Shown: positions 1 through 6,789 of the stretch, one piece after another
Numbering within the stretch: the stretch's first letter is position 1
Layout: each line of letters starts with the position of its first letter
From: Flavobacterium psychrophilum
GTDB taxonomy: Bacteria > Bacteroidota > Bacteroidia > Flavobacteriales > Flavobacteriaceae
Reading direction: 5' to 3'
Length of the DNA stretch: 8,692 nucleotides
Assembly (NCBI GenBank): GCA_022730285.1
Contig: DZCQ01000047.1
Coordinates: 1-8,692 of the forward strand
Made by a program: the position numbers and the translations under genes
The notes under the pieces: generated by a model
Told to the model about the DNA's origin: nothing
What the model saw: the letters and a program-made list of their open reading frames with translations, nothing else
Databases searched by the model: none

Positions 1-30
1 AAATACATCATTTTAATCTAAAAAAGTGTT

Positions 31-81
31 ATAAAAAACAAAAACTGTTCTAAAATTTTTAGAACAGTTTTTGTTTTTTAT
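31..81. terminator. Symmetric bidirectional terminator hairpin
   Basis: A perfect 21-bp inverted repeat has arms at 31-51 and 61-81 around a 9-nt loop. The core arm is ACTGTTCT/AGAACAGT and the outer parts are A-runs on one side and T-runs on the other. The T-run follows the G+C-containing core in both reading directions, so it can terminate rightward and leftward transcription. On the minus strand it lies 17 nt past the foldase stop codon, so it probably ends the minus-strand gene cluster. It may also serve a convergent gene left of the window. The remaining bases 1-30 show nothing recognisable. Confidence 0.85.
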
Positions 82-97
82 AAAGTTTTGTTTAAAA

Positions 98-2203
98 CTA
101 ATTAAATTGAGATCTGTTGTCTTCTATTTTTGCTTTTTCTTTCAAAGCCTGATAAACCCTTCCTCCGGTATTATTTTTGGTTTGGCTAGTTAATTTAGTA
201 ACTAATTCTTGTAACATTTCTTTTGTTGGAGAAATAGCTTTTGTTACAGCTTTTACATCAATTTTAAATACACCAGAAACTCCATCTATAGACTTAGAAA
301 CAACTCCTGCTTTTATTCCAAAAGCAGTTCCTACTACTAATGGTTCTTGCCCAATAGTTGGAATAAAGGAATTAGATGCAACAATATCTTGAGCGTTTTT
401 AACTGGAGAACCTGTAGCTTTTGAAACGGCATCTAATGTGGTTCCTGTCATCTTTTCCTGAATTAATTTTGCTTTTTTCTCATTCATTAATTTTTGACCG
501 AAAGCTAATTTAGCATCTTCAATAGGTAATAAACCAGATTCGTTAATGCTTTTTAATTTTGCTATTATTTCGCCAGCTGGAGTGTTAAAACGTTTTACAT
601 CTCCCTTTTTGGCTGTAAATGCCCATCTAACAATTTCTCTTTGGCTTCCAATTCCTTGTATGTTTTCGTCAAAAGCAAATACTTTTGCAACAGGAGAAAC
701 AGTTAGTTTCATTTCTTTTGCTGTTTGTTCAAAAGGTTTTTCATTTGCAGCAATTTCAAAATTAGTAGCTTTTGTAAACAAGGCATCGCTTGTTGCTTCA
801 GATGGAATTATTTTTTGTGCAATAGTTGCAAGTCTTACACCATCTTGCTTGTCGGTTACGTTAATAATGTGGTATCCAAATTCTGTTTCCACAAGACCTA
901 CTTTTCCAACAGGGTTATTAAAAACAAAGTCTTCAAATTTTTTAGTCATTTGTCCTTTAGAAAAATAGCCTAAATCTCCACCTTGTTGTTTTGATGAGTC
1001 ATCAGAGTTTACATAGGCAAGCATCGTAAAAGATGCTGGATTTGCATTTATTTGTGCCAACAATTCATTTGCTTTAGCAAGTGCTTCTTCTTTTGTTCTT
1101 GTTGCTTGAGAGCGAGCTGCTCCTTTATAAGAAAGTAATATATGGCTCGCTTTAGCTGAAACTGCAGATTTTTTACCTAATGAACGAGTTAAGGCATAAT
1201 AATTACCTAATTTATACGGCCCATATACTTGTCCTTGTGGCAAATTGTATAATACTTCTACGAACTCTACAGGAATATCCTTTTTAGCTACGTAAGAAGA
1301 GTCGTATTTAATATCTGAATTATTATTTACAAATTCTATAACGTTTGTTGTGTTTTTAAAACCTGGCAAAGTATCGTTTTTTCCTGATTTTGTGTTGTAA
1401 GAAACAGATTCTTTAAGTAAGCCTTCTATTTTATCTTTCACCACTTTTTCATCTTCCGCAGATGGCTTGTCTTCTAGTGCTACAAATTCTATTTCTCGGG
1501 ATTCTTCCGATTTGTATCTATCTTCATGTTTTTTCATGTAATCAAGAACCTCATCATCAGTAAGAGTTACTTTTTTGTCTTCTATGGTAGAGTAAGGGAT
1601 AGAAACGTATTGGAAGTTTACTTTATTTTTTTCTAATTCGTAAGCAAATTTGGCGTCTGCTTCGGTGGTGTAGTAACCTGCTTTTAGTAAAGTAGAAAAC
1701 ATTTGTTCTGTTGTAGAACGAAGCAATTGTCTCTCGTAGTCTAACCATTGTTGCCAACGCTCAGGAGATGATTTTTTTATAGAAGTAATAAATTCGTTGA
1801 ATTTAGTCACATCAAATTTTCCTGCTTCGTTTAAAAATTGTGGATTTTGAGAAAATTGTGGATCTGTTTTGATAACGTTTATTAATTGATCGTCACCTAC
1901 ACGAAGTCCTAGTTTTTCGCATTCTTCTCCAAGTAAAACATTTCTTACTTCTTGATCCCAAACTGCATTTGAAGCTTGCATGATACTCATGTTTTGCCCT
2001 TGTTGATTTTTTTGTGCTAAATCTACTTTTGCTCTAAATTCTTCAAAAGGAATATCAATTCCGTTTACAGTCCCTGCATTATTTGAACTTTGGTTAAAAC
2101 CACCATTTTCAATTAATGCTCCTATTACAAATGCAAATAAAGCCAATCCTATTACGGTTATAACTAGAAATGATTTTTGTCTAATTTTTGATAAAACTGC
2201 CAT
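98..2203 (-). CDS. ppiD: PpiD/SurA-like periplasmic peptidylprolyl isomerase (foldase)
   Basis: This 701-residue protein is probably anchored in the inner membrane and helps fold outer-membrane and periplasmic proteins. Residues 12-31 form a single hydrophobic anchor after a short basic N-terminus (KIRQK), with no cleavage site, as in PpiD. Residues about 33-210 look like the SurA/PpiD N-terminal chaperone region, starting with a 'GTVNGIDIPFEEF' motif typical of that domain. A parvulin (PpiC) domain spans about 350-452, with ASHILL (352-357), GGDLGYF (408-414) and FGYHII (442-447). Residues about 460-560 may be a second, degenerate PpiC-like unit. The length and order fit Bacteroidetes PpiD-like proteins. 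It is the last gene of the minus-strand cluster, 95 nt after the preceding small ORF. That gap holds a weak -7-like TATTTTCG (2238-2231), so it may have its own promoter. The family call is firm; the exact clients are unknown. Confidence 0.93.
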   Translation of the reverse strand: MAVLSKIRQKSFLVITVIGLALFAFVIGALIENGGFNQSSNNAGTVNGIDIPFEEFRAKVDLAQKNQQGQNMSIMQASNAVWDQEVRNVLLGEECEKLGLRVGDDQLINVIKTDPQFSQNPQFLNEAGKFDVTKFNEFITSIKKSSPERWQQWLDYERQLLRSTTEQMFSTLLKAGYYTTEADAKFAYELEKNKVNFQYVSIPYSTIEDKKVTLTDDEVLDYMKKHEDRYKSEESREIEFVALEDKPSAEDEKVVKDKIEGLLKESVSYNTKSGKNDTLPGFKNTTNVIEFVNNNSDIKYDSSYVAKKDIPVEFVEVLYNLPQGQVYGPYKLGNYYALTRSLGKKSAVSAKASHILLSYKGAARSQATRTKEEALAKANELLAQINANPASFTMLAYVNSDDSSKQQGGDLGYFSKGQMTKKFEDFVFNNPVGKVGLVETEFGYHIINVTDKQDGVRLATIAQKIIPSEATSDALFTKATNFEIAANEKPFEQTAKEMKLTVSPVAKVFAFDENIQGIGSQREIVRWAFTAKKGDVKRFNTPAGEIIAKLKSINESGLLPIEDAKLAFGQKLMNEKKAKLIQEKMTGTTLDAVSKATGSPVKNAQDIVASNSFIPTIGQEPLVVGTAFGIKAGVVSKSIDGVSGVFKIDVKAVTKAISPTKEMLQELVTKLTSQTKNNTGGRVYQALKEKAKIEDNRSQFN

Positions 2204-2298
2204 TTTTTTTAAATATTTTTATTCAGTGGGCGAAAATACAATTATCTTAGAAATAATAAAAGACTTATGCTTTATATTTTTAGTGTAAATGGATTTTT

Positions 2299-2493
2299 TT
2301 ATTGATTTTTATTTTGGTCTTCAAATTTTTTTGCAAATTTTCTTCTAAAAAAAAACATAAATATAGAAGTTGCTGCTAACATAAAACTAATGTAGGGCAT
2401 GTCTGTACCTGAGTTTAGTTTTGTGATCCCGTCATAAATAAAAAAAAGTCCTGCTAGCAAATATACATATTGTGTGTATTGTAAATATTTCAT
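2299..2493 (-). CDS. Small two-helix membrane protein of unknown function
   Basis: This is a 64-residue protein with two hydrophobic segments, about residues 9-25 (YVYLLAGLFFIYDGITK) and 34-50 (YISFMLAATSIFMFFF). They are separated by a short polar loop (LNSGTDMP), and a basic tail follows (RRKFAKKFEDQNKNQ). It looks like a helical hairpin in the inner membrane with the charged C-terminus in the cytoplasm (positive-inside rule). It begins 10 nt after the lptC stop and is on the same strand, so it is probably co-transcribed with lptC. I recognise no catalytic motif and no named family. The reading frame is accepted because of the tight operon spacing and the clean membrane topology. Confidence 0.75.
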   Translation of the reverse strand: MKYLQYTQYVYLLAGLFFIYDGITKLNSGTDMPYISFMLAATSIFMFFFRRKFAKKFEDQNKNQ

Positions 2494-2503
2494 AATAAAA
2501 AAA

Positions 2504-3064
2504 TTAAATGTTATAAACGCCTGTTATTTTTTGAGTATCTAATGTTTTAAAGTCTTTGCTAAAATCTATTCCTAGTCCTTCTATCACACTTCCTTTGTCT
2601 GTAAACTTGTATGGTTTTTGGGTGAAAAACCATTCGTTTTTTTGATCGTAATACAGTTGTTGTGTTTCTAATTTTTTTCCGTCGTGAGTTATAATTTTAA
2701 CATCTCCGTTTAAATCTATCAAATTAGAATTTGTAAAAGAAACAGCATAATTTGCAGTCACAAAGCTTTTATTGGCTTGATTATCATACAATGTTACCTT
2801 TATTCCCTTAGGAAATTCAGTAAATGGAAATTCTAAATCTGAGTAATCTAACATTTGTGGCGATACTACTATTGCTTTTATCTTTCCAGAATCGGTATAT
2901 TTTAAGTTGAAATTTTTTGCTTCACCAACGGGATAAAATTCTGTTAAATTTGACTTCTGAATTTCCTTTATATTTCCTTCACAAGAAACAAAGATTGCAA
3001 CTAGTATGGCTATTCCTACAGTTTTGAAAATGATTTTGTTATGTTGTAGCCTTATTTGTTGCAT
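2504..3064 (-). CDS. lptC: LptC-like LPS export component, probable lipoprotein
   Basis: This 186-residue protein resembles LptC, which receives lipopolysaccharide from the LptBFG transporter and passes it to the periplasmic bridge. Residues 11-27 are a hydrophobic export signal followed by a lipobox-like IFVSC with Cys28. That makes it a probable lipoprotein rather than the membrane-anchored form of E. coli. From about residue 36 onward it is beta-rich with the repeating strand pattern of the LptC/OstA fold. Examples are 'NLKYTDSGKIKAIVVSPQM', 'FPKGIKVTLYDNQ', 'NLIDLNGDVKIITHDGKKLETQQLYYDQ' split over adjacent strands, and 'GSVIEGLGIDFSKDFK' near the end. The start is 3 nt after the stop of the upstream outer-membrane protein gene, indicating an operon. 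Family assignment is by motif pattern, fold and context. Confidence 0.85.
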   Translation of the reverse strand: MQQIRLQHNKIIFKTVGIAILVAIFVSCEGNIKEIQKSNLTEFYPVGEAKNFNLKYTDSGKIKAIVVSPQMLDYSDLEFPFTEFPKGIKVTLYDNQANKSFVTANYAVSFTNSNLIDLNGDVKIITHDGKKLETQQLYYDQKNEWFFTQKPYKFTDKGSVIEGLGIDFSKDFKTLDTQKITGVYNI

Positions 3065-3067
3065 TGC

Positions 3068-4303
3068 TTAGTCAAACTTGCGTTTTACAAACCATTTATC
3101 GTTAAATGAAAGCCCTATTGTGAAATTTAGGTAATTTTCTTGAATTAGATTGGATTTTGTGGTTCCTTTTTTTCCGTATTCTATCCCTAAATTAATGTTC
3201 GATCTTGTTCCACCAACTGGTAAACCAAGTCCAAGTGTTAGAGCTGTGTCGTTTATGGATTGGTTGTTTATTACTAACCCTGTATTTTCATGTCTAAATC
3301 CTGCTCTGTAGGTTATTTTTTTAAAATAATTAGAAAAAGAATTAAAGTTTGGGGTAAAATAACCTCCGATAGATAGTTTAGAAACGCTTTCGAAACTCAC
3401 ATTAGATGCGTATGTTTTTCCGTAATCTGTAGCTCCTTGAAAGCTAGTTTCAAATCCTACAAACCATTTAGTAAAAGTTCCAATACCAGAACCAAAAGCA
3501 ATTTTGCTCGGCAACTTTACTTTGCTATTGGCTATGGCAATATCTTTGCTTTCAAATACCCTTTCACTGCCATCAGCACCGTATTGTATCGTTGCTAAAT
3601 TTCTGAAATTTTCCGATTGTAAAGTGCTACTTGGAGAAAGCGTAAAACTTGTTACAAAATCATATTTTTTAAATTTTGTTTTATAAATAGCACCAAAATT
3701 TAGCATTGCTCCATCAAGAGTTGCAATATCTTTTTCTCTTGTTGCATATTGAACTCCAAGATCGGGATTTTGAAAAACCACTACCGATGTTTCTGTTTGT
3801 CCAAATTGATAATTAAAGTCGGCTCCGACGCTTAATTTTTTATTAATTTGATATCCAGCACCTACAAAAACTTTGTTTACACCGCCATTTCCTTTAAATA
3901 CAGAGGTTTTAGAATTGTCGTTAATTTTGTAACCAACTGTTGAATATGGCATTAGTCCGAAACTCAAGCCTAATTTTCCTATTGGGAATGCTGCAACTAA
4001 ATAATCTAATATACTTCTTCTTGCTTTTTCTGTCGAAGTAGAATTTTTCAGCAAAAGGGTATTGTAGGTGCCAGAAATGCCAAAAGTTGTATATTGCAAT
4101 GCAGATAAACTTGCTGGATTTTGTAAGTTAATATGGATGCTGTCTGGCAAAATTCCCAAACCAGCCATCGCCTTGTTTTCTGCGGTTCCTTGGTATTTTA
4201 TGTTTCCAATTCCGTAAAATGAATATGGAGATGCAGATCCTTCTTGTGCAAAACTAGATAATGAAAGCAGAAATATAGTGCTTATTAAAATTTTTTTAAT
4301 CAT
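3068..4303 (-). CDS. Putative outer-membrane beta-barrel protein (FadL/OmpP1-like)
   Basis: This 411-residue protein has a classic Sec signal peptide: MIKK, then a hydrophobic stretch to residue 16, and likely cleavage after Ala19 (SSFA|QEG). The mature part begins 'SPYSFYGIGNIKYQG' and continues with 'AMAGLG', 'HINLQNPASLSAL' and 'TTFGISGTY'. That N-terminal pattern, with an Asn-Pro-Ala-Ser motif, is typical of FadL/OmpP1-like and PorV-like barrels in Bacteroidetes. The rest is alternating polar/aromatic strands, with 'GLGLPVGGTRSNINLGIEYG' close to the C-terminus. The start codon overlaps the end of coaX by 8 nt, so translation is probably coupled. lptC follows after 3 nt. Substrate or partner cannot be read from sequence. 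An envelope role is supported by the signal peptide, the barrel pattern and the lptC neighbour. Confidence 0.8.
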   Translation of the reverse strand: MIKKILISTIFLLSLSSFAQEGSASPYSFYGIGNIKYQGTAENKAMAGLGILPDSIHINLQNPASLSALQYTTFGISGTYNTLLLKNSTSTEKARRSILDYLVAAFPIGKLGLSFGLMPYSTVGYKINDNSKTSVFKGNGGVNKVFVGAGYQINKKLSVGADFNYQFGQTETSVVVFQNPDLGVQYATREKDIATLDGAMLNFGAIYKTKFKKYDFVTSFTLSPSSTLQSENFRNLATIQYGADGSERVFESKDIAIANSKVKLPSKIAFGSGIGTFTKWFVGFETSFQGATDYGKTYASNVSFESVSKLSIGGYFTPNFNSFSNYFKKITYRAGFRHENTGLVINNQSINDTALTLGLGLPVGGTRSNINLGIEYGKKGTTKSNLIQENYLNFTIGLSFNDKWFVKRKFD

Positions 4304-5024
4304 TTTGATATTGATAAAGATTGTTCAAACTCTCTAATAAGAAATTTGAATTGGCAAATATGGTATTTTTTAATCGTTTTGCCAAAAAATTTGCATCTCC
4401 TCCCGTTAAAATTATGATAAAGTTTTCATTTTGATGCTTTATAGCATTAATAAAGCCTTCAATTTCAAAAATTATTCCGTTTACCACTCCAGAGTGAATA
4501 GATTGGTTTGTAGAATTTCCTATCACTTTTTCGGGAAGTTCATTTGTTAATAAAGGTAGTTTCGCAGTATAACTGTGAAGTGCTTTATACCGAAGTTCTA
4601 TTCCTAAGGAAATAGCACCCCCAAGATATATTTTGTTTTCAGACACATAATCATAGGTTATACAGGTTCCAGAATCTATTATCAGGGCATTTTTATTTGG
4701 AAACTGTATTACTGCACCTGCAGCAAGTACCATTCTGTCTATTCCAAGTGTGTTTGGCGTTTGGTATTGATTTTGAAAAGGAAACAGCAAATCTTTGGTT
4801 ATATAATATAGATTTATCCTTTTTTGGAATATATCAAAATCTTTTTTTTCTATTTCTCCTACCGATGAAATGACTAATGCCTCTAATTTTGAATATTTTC
4901 TTAAAATAATTTCTATGCCTTTTTTAAAGTTTTCTTTAAAAAAAAAGTCAGCTTCAAGTAAGTTATTTCCCTCAAATACAGCATATTTAATTCGGGAATT
5001 ACCAATATCTATGGTTGCAATCAT
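4296..5024 (-). CDS. coaX: Type III pantothenate kinase
   Basis: CoaX phosphorylates pantothenate with ATP, the first step of coenzyme A synthesis, in the cytoplasm. The 242-residue protein carries all the family landmarks: DIGNSRIK at residues 6-13 (phosphate-binding loop), GIDR at 94-97 with the likely catalytic Asp96, DSGTCIT at 117-123, GGAI at 135-138, and TGGD at 207-210. An upstream in-frame ATG at 5120 would add 32 residues rich in Phe, Tyr and Ile. I reject it because CoaX proteins begin immediately before the DxGN motif, and because a TATCTTTG -7 box lies at 5051-5044, 19 nt ahead of the ATG at 5024. It is the first gene of the minus-strand cluster. Its last 8 nt overlap the start of the barrel protein gene. 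Confidence 0.95.
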   Translation of the reverse strand: MIATIDIGNSRIKYAVFEGNNLLEADFFFKENFKKGIEIILRKYSKLEALVISSVGEIEKKDFDIFQKRINLYYITKDLLFPFQNQYQTPNTLGIDRMVLAAGAVIQFPNKNALIIDSGTCITYDYVSENKIYLGGAISLGIELRYKALHSYTAKLPLLTNELPEKVIGNSTNQSIHSGVVNGIIFEIEGFINAIKHQNENFIIILTGGDANFLAKRLKNTIFANSNFLLESLNNLYQYQND

Positions 5025-5043
5025 GTGTAAAAATTTAATAATG

Positions 5044-5051
5044 CAAAGATA
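5044..5051 (-). promoter_or_regulatory. Candidate coaX promoter -7 box
   Basis: On the minus strand this reads TATCTTTG, a perfect match to the Bacteroidetes -7 consensus TAnnTTTG. It is followed by GCAT and lies 19 nt from the coaX ATG. The -33 position at N19 spacing reads TTT (two of three). It would drive the coaX cluster divergently from the tRNA promoter. Confidence 0.65.
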
Positions 5052-5077
5052 AGAATACATTTTTTTATAAAAATATA

Positions 5078-5107
5078 TTGTGTAAATAAAAAAAAAGTAT
5101 ATCTTTG
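5078..5107 (+). promoter_or_regulatory. tRNA-Phe promoter (TTG-N19-TATCTTTG)
   Basis: The -33 TTG (5078-5080) and -7 TATCTTTG (5100-5107) are exactly 19 nt apart, which is the optimal Bacteroidetes sigma-A arrangement. Transcription should start near 5113, giving a leader of roughly 40 nt before the tRNA. The same spacer is packed with A residues. Confidence 0.85.
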
Positions 5108-5122
5108 CACTCGCAAACAATT

Positions 5123-5150
5123 TTACTGCTTTTTGCTTTAAAAACAGTAA
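5123..5150 (+). other. Hairpin in the tRNA-Phe precursor leader
   Basis: Arms 5123-5133 (TTACTGCTTTT) and 5140-5150 (AAAAACAGTAA) pair over 11 positions with one C-A mismatch and a 6-nt loop. It ends 4 nt before the tRNA 5' end, so it would lie in the 5' leader removed by RNase P. There is no U-tract after it, so it is not a terminator. Confidence 0.4.
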
Positions 5151-5154
5151 GAAC

Positions 5155-5227
5155 GGTACCTTAGCTCAGATGGTAGAGCAATGGACTGAAAATCCATGTG
5201 TCCCTGGTTCGATCCCTGGAGGTACCA
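5155..5227 (+). tRNA. tRNA-Phe (anticodon GAA)
   Basis: This is a complete 73-nt cloverleaf. The acceptor stem pairs GGTACCT (5155-5161) with AGGTACC (5220-5226), with discriminator A5227. The D stem is GCTC/GAGC (5164-5167 and 5176-5179). The anticodon stem is ATGGA/TCCAT around the loop CTGAAAA, with anticodon GAA at 5188-5190. The variable loop is GTGTC, and the T loop is TTCGATC at 5208-5214. CCA is not encoded and must be added afterwards. The T stem (CCTGG on both sides) has a central U-U mismatch (5205/5217). The gene has its own promoter and terminator. Integrase-bearing DNA follows immediately, so its 3' end is the probable attachment site of the element. Confidence 0.97.
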
Positions 5228-5228
5228 C

Positions 5229-5258
5229 AAAACCCACTAATTTATTAGTGGGTTTTTT
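5229..5258 (+). terminator. Rho-independent terminator of tRNA-Phe
   Basis: A perfect 12-bp stem (5229-5240 with 5245-5256, core ACCCACTAA/TTAGTGGGT) closes a 4-nt TTTA loop. It is followed by T residues to 5258. It starts 1 nt past the tRNA 3' end and separates tRNA transcription from the integrase. Confidence 0.92.
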
Positions 5259-5291
5259 ATTTAAAACCCTTATTTTTCAATACTTTACACG

Positions 5292-5319
5292 TTTTTTGAT
5301 AAATTCAATTATCAAAAAA
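5292..5319. repeat. Perfect 11-bp inverted repeat between tRNA and integrase
   Basis: Arms TTTTTTGATAA (5292-5302) and TTATCAAAAAA (5309-5319) are exact reverse complements with a 6-nt spacer (ATTCAA). As RNA it would lack a terminal U-tract in either direction, so it does not look like a terminator. Its place upstream of the integrase promoter makes it a candidate recombinase, accessory-factor or repressor site. Confidence 0.7.
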
Positions 5320-5329
5320 TATCAATATA

Positions 5330-5351
5330 TTTTCTACCCATTTTCTACCCA
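5330..5351. repeat. Tandem 11-bp direct repeat (TTTTCTACCCA x2), candidate arm site
   Basis: TTTTCTACCCA occurs twice head-to-tail without a gap (5330-5340 and 5341-5351). It lies between the tRNA attachment site and the integrase start. Short repeated motifs at this place are typical of arm-type sites bound by the N-terminal domain of tyrosine integrases. That role is inferred from position only. Confidence 0.6.
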
Positions 5352-5381
5352 ATTACATTTTTTTTATAATAATTTAGTTTG

Positions 5382-5389
5382 TAGGTTTG
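5382..5389 (+). promoter_or_regulatory. Candidate integrase promoter -7 box (TAGGTTTG)
   Basis: TAGGTTTG matches TAnnTTTG exactly and lies 22 nt before the integrase ATG. The base triplet at N19 spacing is TTT, a partial -33 match. An alternative TTAGTTTG lies at 5374-5381. The 31 nt from TTTG to ATGAA are repeated almost exactly before the gene at 7453. Confidence 0.55.
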
Positions 5390-5411
5390 TACCAACGAAA
5401 TACTTAAACTT

Positions 5412-6608
5412 ATGAATAAAACTAAATTTAATGCGGTTTTCAATCGTAAAAACACACTCAACAAAGAGGGTAAGGCATTAATTCAAATTGAATGTTATTT
5501 AAACGGCAAACACAAATATTTTAGTACAAATATTTATGTAGAACCTAAAGACTGGAACGCAAAAAACCGAACCATTAAAAAAGACTTCTCAAATTCAATA
5601 AAACTAAATAAGCAAATTGCAGAAACTTTGAGGGATTTAGAAAACTTTGAACTAGATAAAATCAATAACAGCAAACCGTTTAACTTGTCAATGTTAGATA
5701 ATTTTTTCAATACGGTACAGGTTAAAAGTTTTACGGAGTTTATGGAGTTAGAAATTCCACTACTTGAAAGTAGTACAGGAACAAAAAATAGCCAATTAAC
5801 TACATTAAGAAAACTAAAAGAATTTAGAAAAGTAATTTATTTTGAAGATTTAACCTTTGAATTTTTGCACGATTTTAATTTATTTTTGACAAAGCAAACT
5901 ATTACTTATAAAAATTTGCCGTCAAAAAAATTAACTCAAAGCACTATTTCAAAGTATTTCAAGAATATAAAACGATTTGTAAACCTTGCAATAAATAAGC
6001 AACTTATGGACGTAAATAAATATCCTTTTAGAAATTTTAAAATAAAACAATACGAAAGCAAAAAAATATTTTTGTTCCCAAACGAAATAGAACAATTTGA
6101 AAACGTGGAACTAACAGGCGAAAACAAAAAATATCAAATTGTAAAAGATTTGTTTATGTTTTCGGTTTATACTGGATTGCGTTATAGTGATGTTTTCAGT
6201 TTACAGAAAAAAGATATTGTTTCTATTGGTGGCAAAGACTGGCTTATTAAAACAATGGAAAAAACAGACGAAAACGTAAGAATACCAATCTATGAAATAT
6301 TTGACGGCAAACCAACTGAAATACTAAAAAAGTATATAAATTTAGGGAGCGTATTTTGTTTTAATTATTTGACTAATCAGCATTGCAACCGCCAGTTAAA
6401 AGAAATTTCAAAACTGGCAAAGATTGAAAATAAAACTATTACGTTTCACACGGCACGGCATACAACTGCCACTTACTTACTATACAAAGGCGTTTCTATT
6501 ACAACCGTGCAAAAGATTTTAGGGCATAAAAAACTAGCAACTACTCAAATTTATGGGCATATTATGGACGCAACTATTGAAAACGAACTAAACGCGGTAA
6601 ACTGGTAA
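5412..6608 (+). CDS. Tyrosine recombinase/integrase of the element
   Basis: This 398-residue integrase should catalyse insertion and excision of the element at tRNA-Phe. The N-terminus (about 5-60) has the Bacteroidetes arm-DNA-binding pattern: beta strands, an NGK turn at 31-33, 'FSTNIYV' and 'PKDWN' at 45-49. A core-binding helical domain follows at about 100-210. The catalytic domain (about 220-390) has all six active-site residues: Arg257 (TGLRYSD), a probable hairpin Lys284, His346 and Arg349 (HTARH), His372 (LGHKK), and nucleophile Tyr381 (IYGHI). Length and order are normal, so it is probably active. The ATG at 5412 is preferred because it follows a leader motif, TTAAACTTATGAA, also found at two other element genes. 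It is transcribed away from the tRNA. A tiny ORF begins 4 nt after its stop. Confidence 0.95.
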   Translation: MNKTKFNAVFNRKNTLNKEGKALIQIECYLNGKHKYFSTNIYVEPKDWNAKNRTIKKDFSNSIKLNKQIAETLRDLENFELDKINNSKPFNLSMLDNFFNTVQVKSFTEFMELEIPLLESSTGTKNSQLTTLRKLKEFRKVIYFEDLTFEFLHDFNLFLTKQTITYKNLPSKKLTQSTISKYFKNIKRFVNLAINKQLMDVNKYPFRNFKIKQYESKKIFLFPNEIEQFENVELTGENKKYQIVKDLFMFSVYTGLRYSDVFSLQKKDIVSIGGKDWLIKTMEKTDENVRIPIYEIFDGKPTEILKKYINLGSVFCFNYLTNQHCNRQLKEISKLAKIENKTITFHTARHTTATYLLYKGVSITTVQKILGHKKLATTQIYGHIMDATIENELNAVNW

Positions 6609-6612
6609 AATT

Positions 6613-6654
6613 ATGAAAAGAAACAAATACACACCCACGCCGCTTTTTACATAA
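6613..6654 (+). CDS. 13-codon ORF between integrase and membrane peptide
   Basis: The ORF encodes MKRNKYTPTPLFT. It begins 4 nt after the integrase stop, and its TAA overlaps the next ATG in a TAATG arrangement. Such an arrangement often couples translation of two ORFs. The sequence has a basic N-terminus and two Thr-Pro pairs, and no known family. It is short enough to arise by chance. The only support is the packing between integrase and the next ORF. Confidence 0.3.
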   Translation: MKRNKYTPTPLFT

Positions 6655-6764
6655 TGATAACCAGTTTAGTAGTTTCTTTATTTTTTACGCCTATTGCTTT
6701 TATAGTTGTTTTAGGTTACTGGTTTGCTTCTGCTTTTTTTGGTTTTTGCAACAAATTACAATAG
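6654..6764 (+). CDS. 36-residue single-pass membrane peptide
   Basis: The ORF encodes a very hydrophobic 36-residue peptide. It starts MITSLVVSLFF, runs through a Pro at residue 13 and a long Ile/Val/Leu/Phe/Trp stretch, and ends polar (CNKLQ). The hydrophobic segment at about residues 4-32 is long enough for one membrane span, perhaps kinked at Pro13. Its ATG overlaps the previous stop (TAATG), which suggests coupled translation after the integrase. Size and composition resemble small membrane peptides of mobile elements (toxins, holin-like or regulatory peptides), but no family is recognised and no antisense RNA partner is evident. Its 3' end overlaps the candidate promoter of the next gene. 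Expression is unproven. Confidence 0.4.
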   Translation: MITSLVVSLFFTPIAFIVVLGYWFASAFFGFCNKLQ

Positions 6765-6785
6765 TTATGAAAATAAATATTTTTG
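6756..6785 (+). promoter_or_regulatory. Candidate promoter (TTA-N19-TATTTTTG)
   Basis: The -7 TATTTTTG (6778-6785) matches TAnnTTTG, and TTA at 6756-6758 (two of three -33 bases) lies exactly 19 nt upstream. Only 4 nt separate it from the ATG at 6790, so transcription would start at or next to the start codon. Confidence 0.5.
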
Positions 6786-6789
6786 CATT

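Noticed and set aside
177..973. Plus-strand frames opposite the PpiD-like gene
   Set aside because: They are antisense shadows of a long, well-supported coding frame, with no promoter or family motif.
5025..5120. A 32-residue N-terminal extension of CoaX from the ATG at 5120
   Set aside because: The extension is low-complexity Phe/Tyr/Ile, the family starts just before DxGN, and the probable promoter -7 box lies inside it.
5170..5415. An 81-codon plus-strand frame through the tRNA
   Set aside because: It begins inside the tRNA-Phe gene, crosses its terminator and the repeat region, and shows no protein-like pattern.
6724..6789. Hydrophobic N-terminal extension of the 65-residue protein
   Set aside because: It overlaps the 36-residue membrane ORF in another frame and contains the candidate promoter; the ATG at 6790 is a better start.
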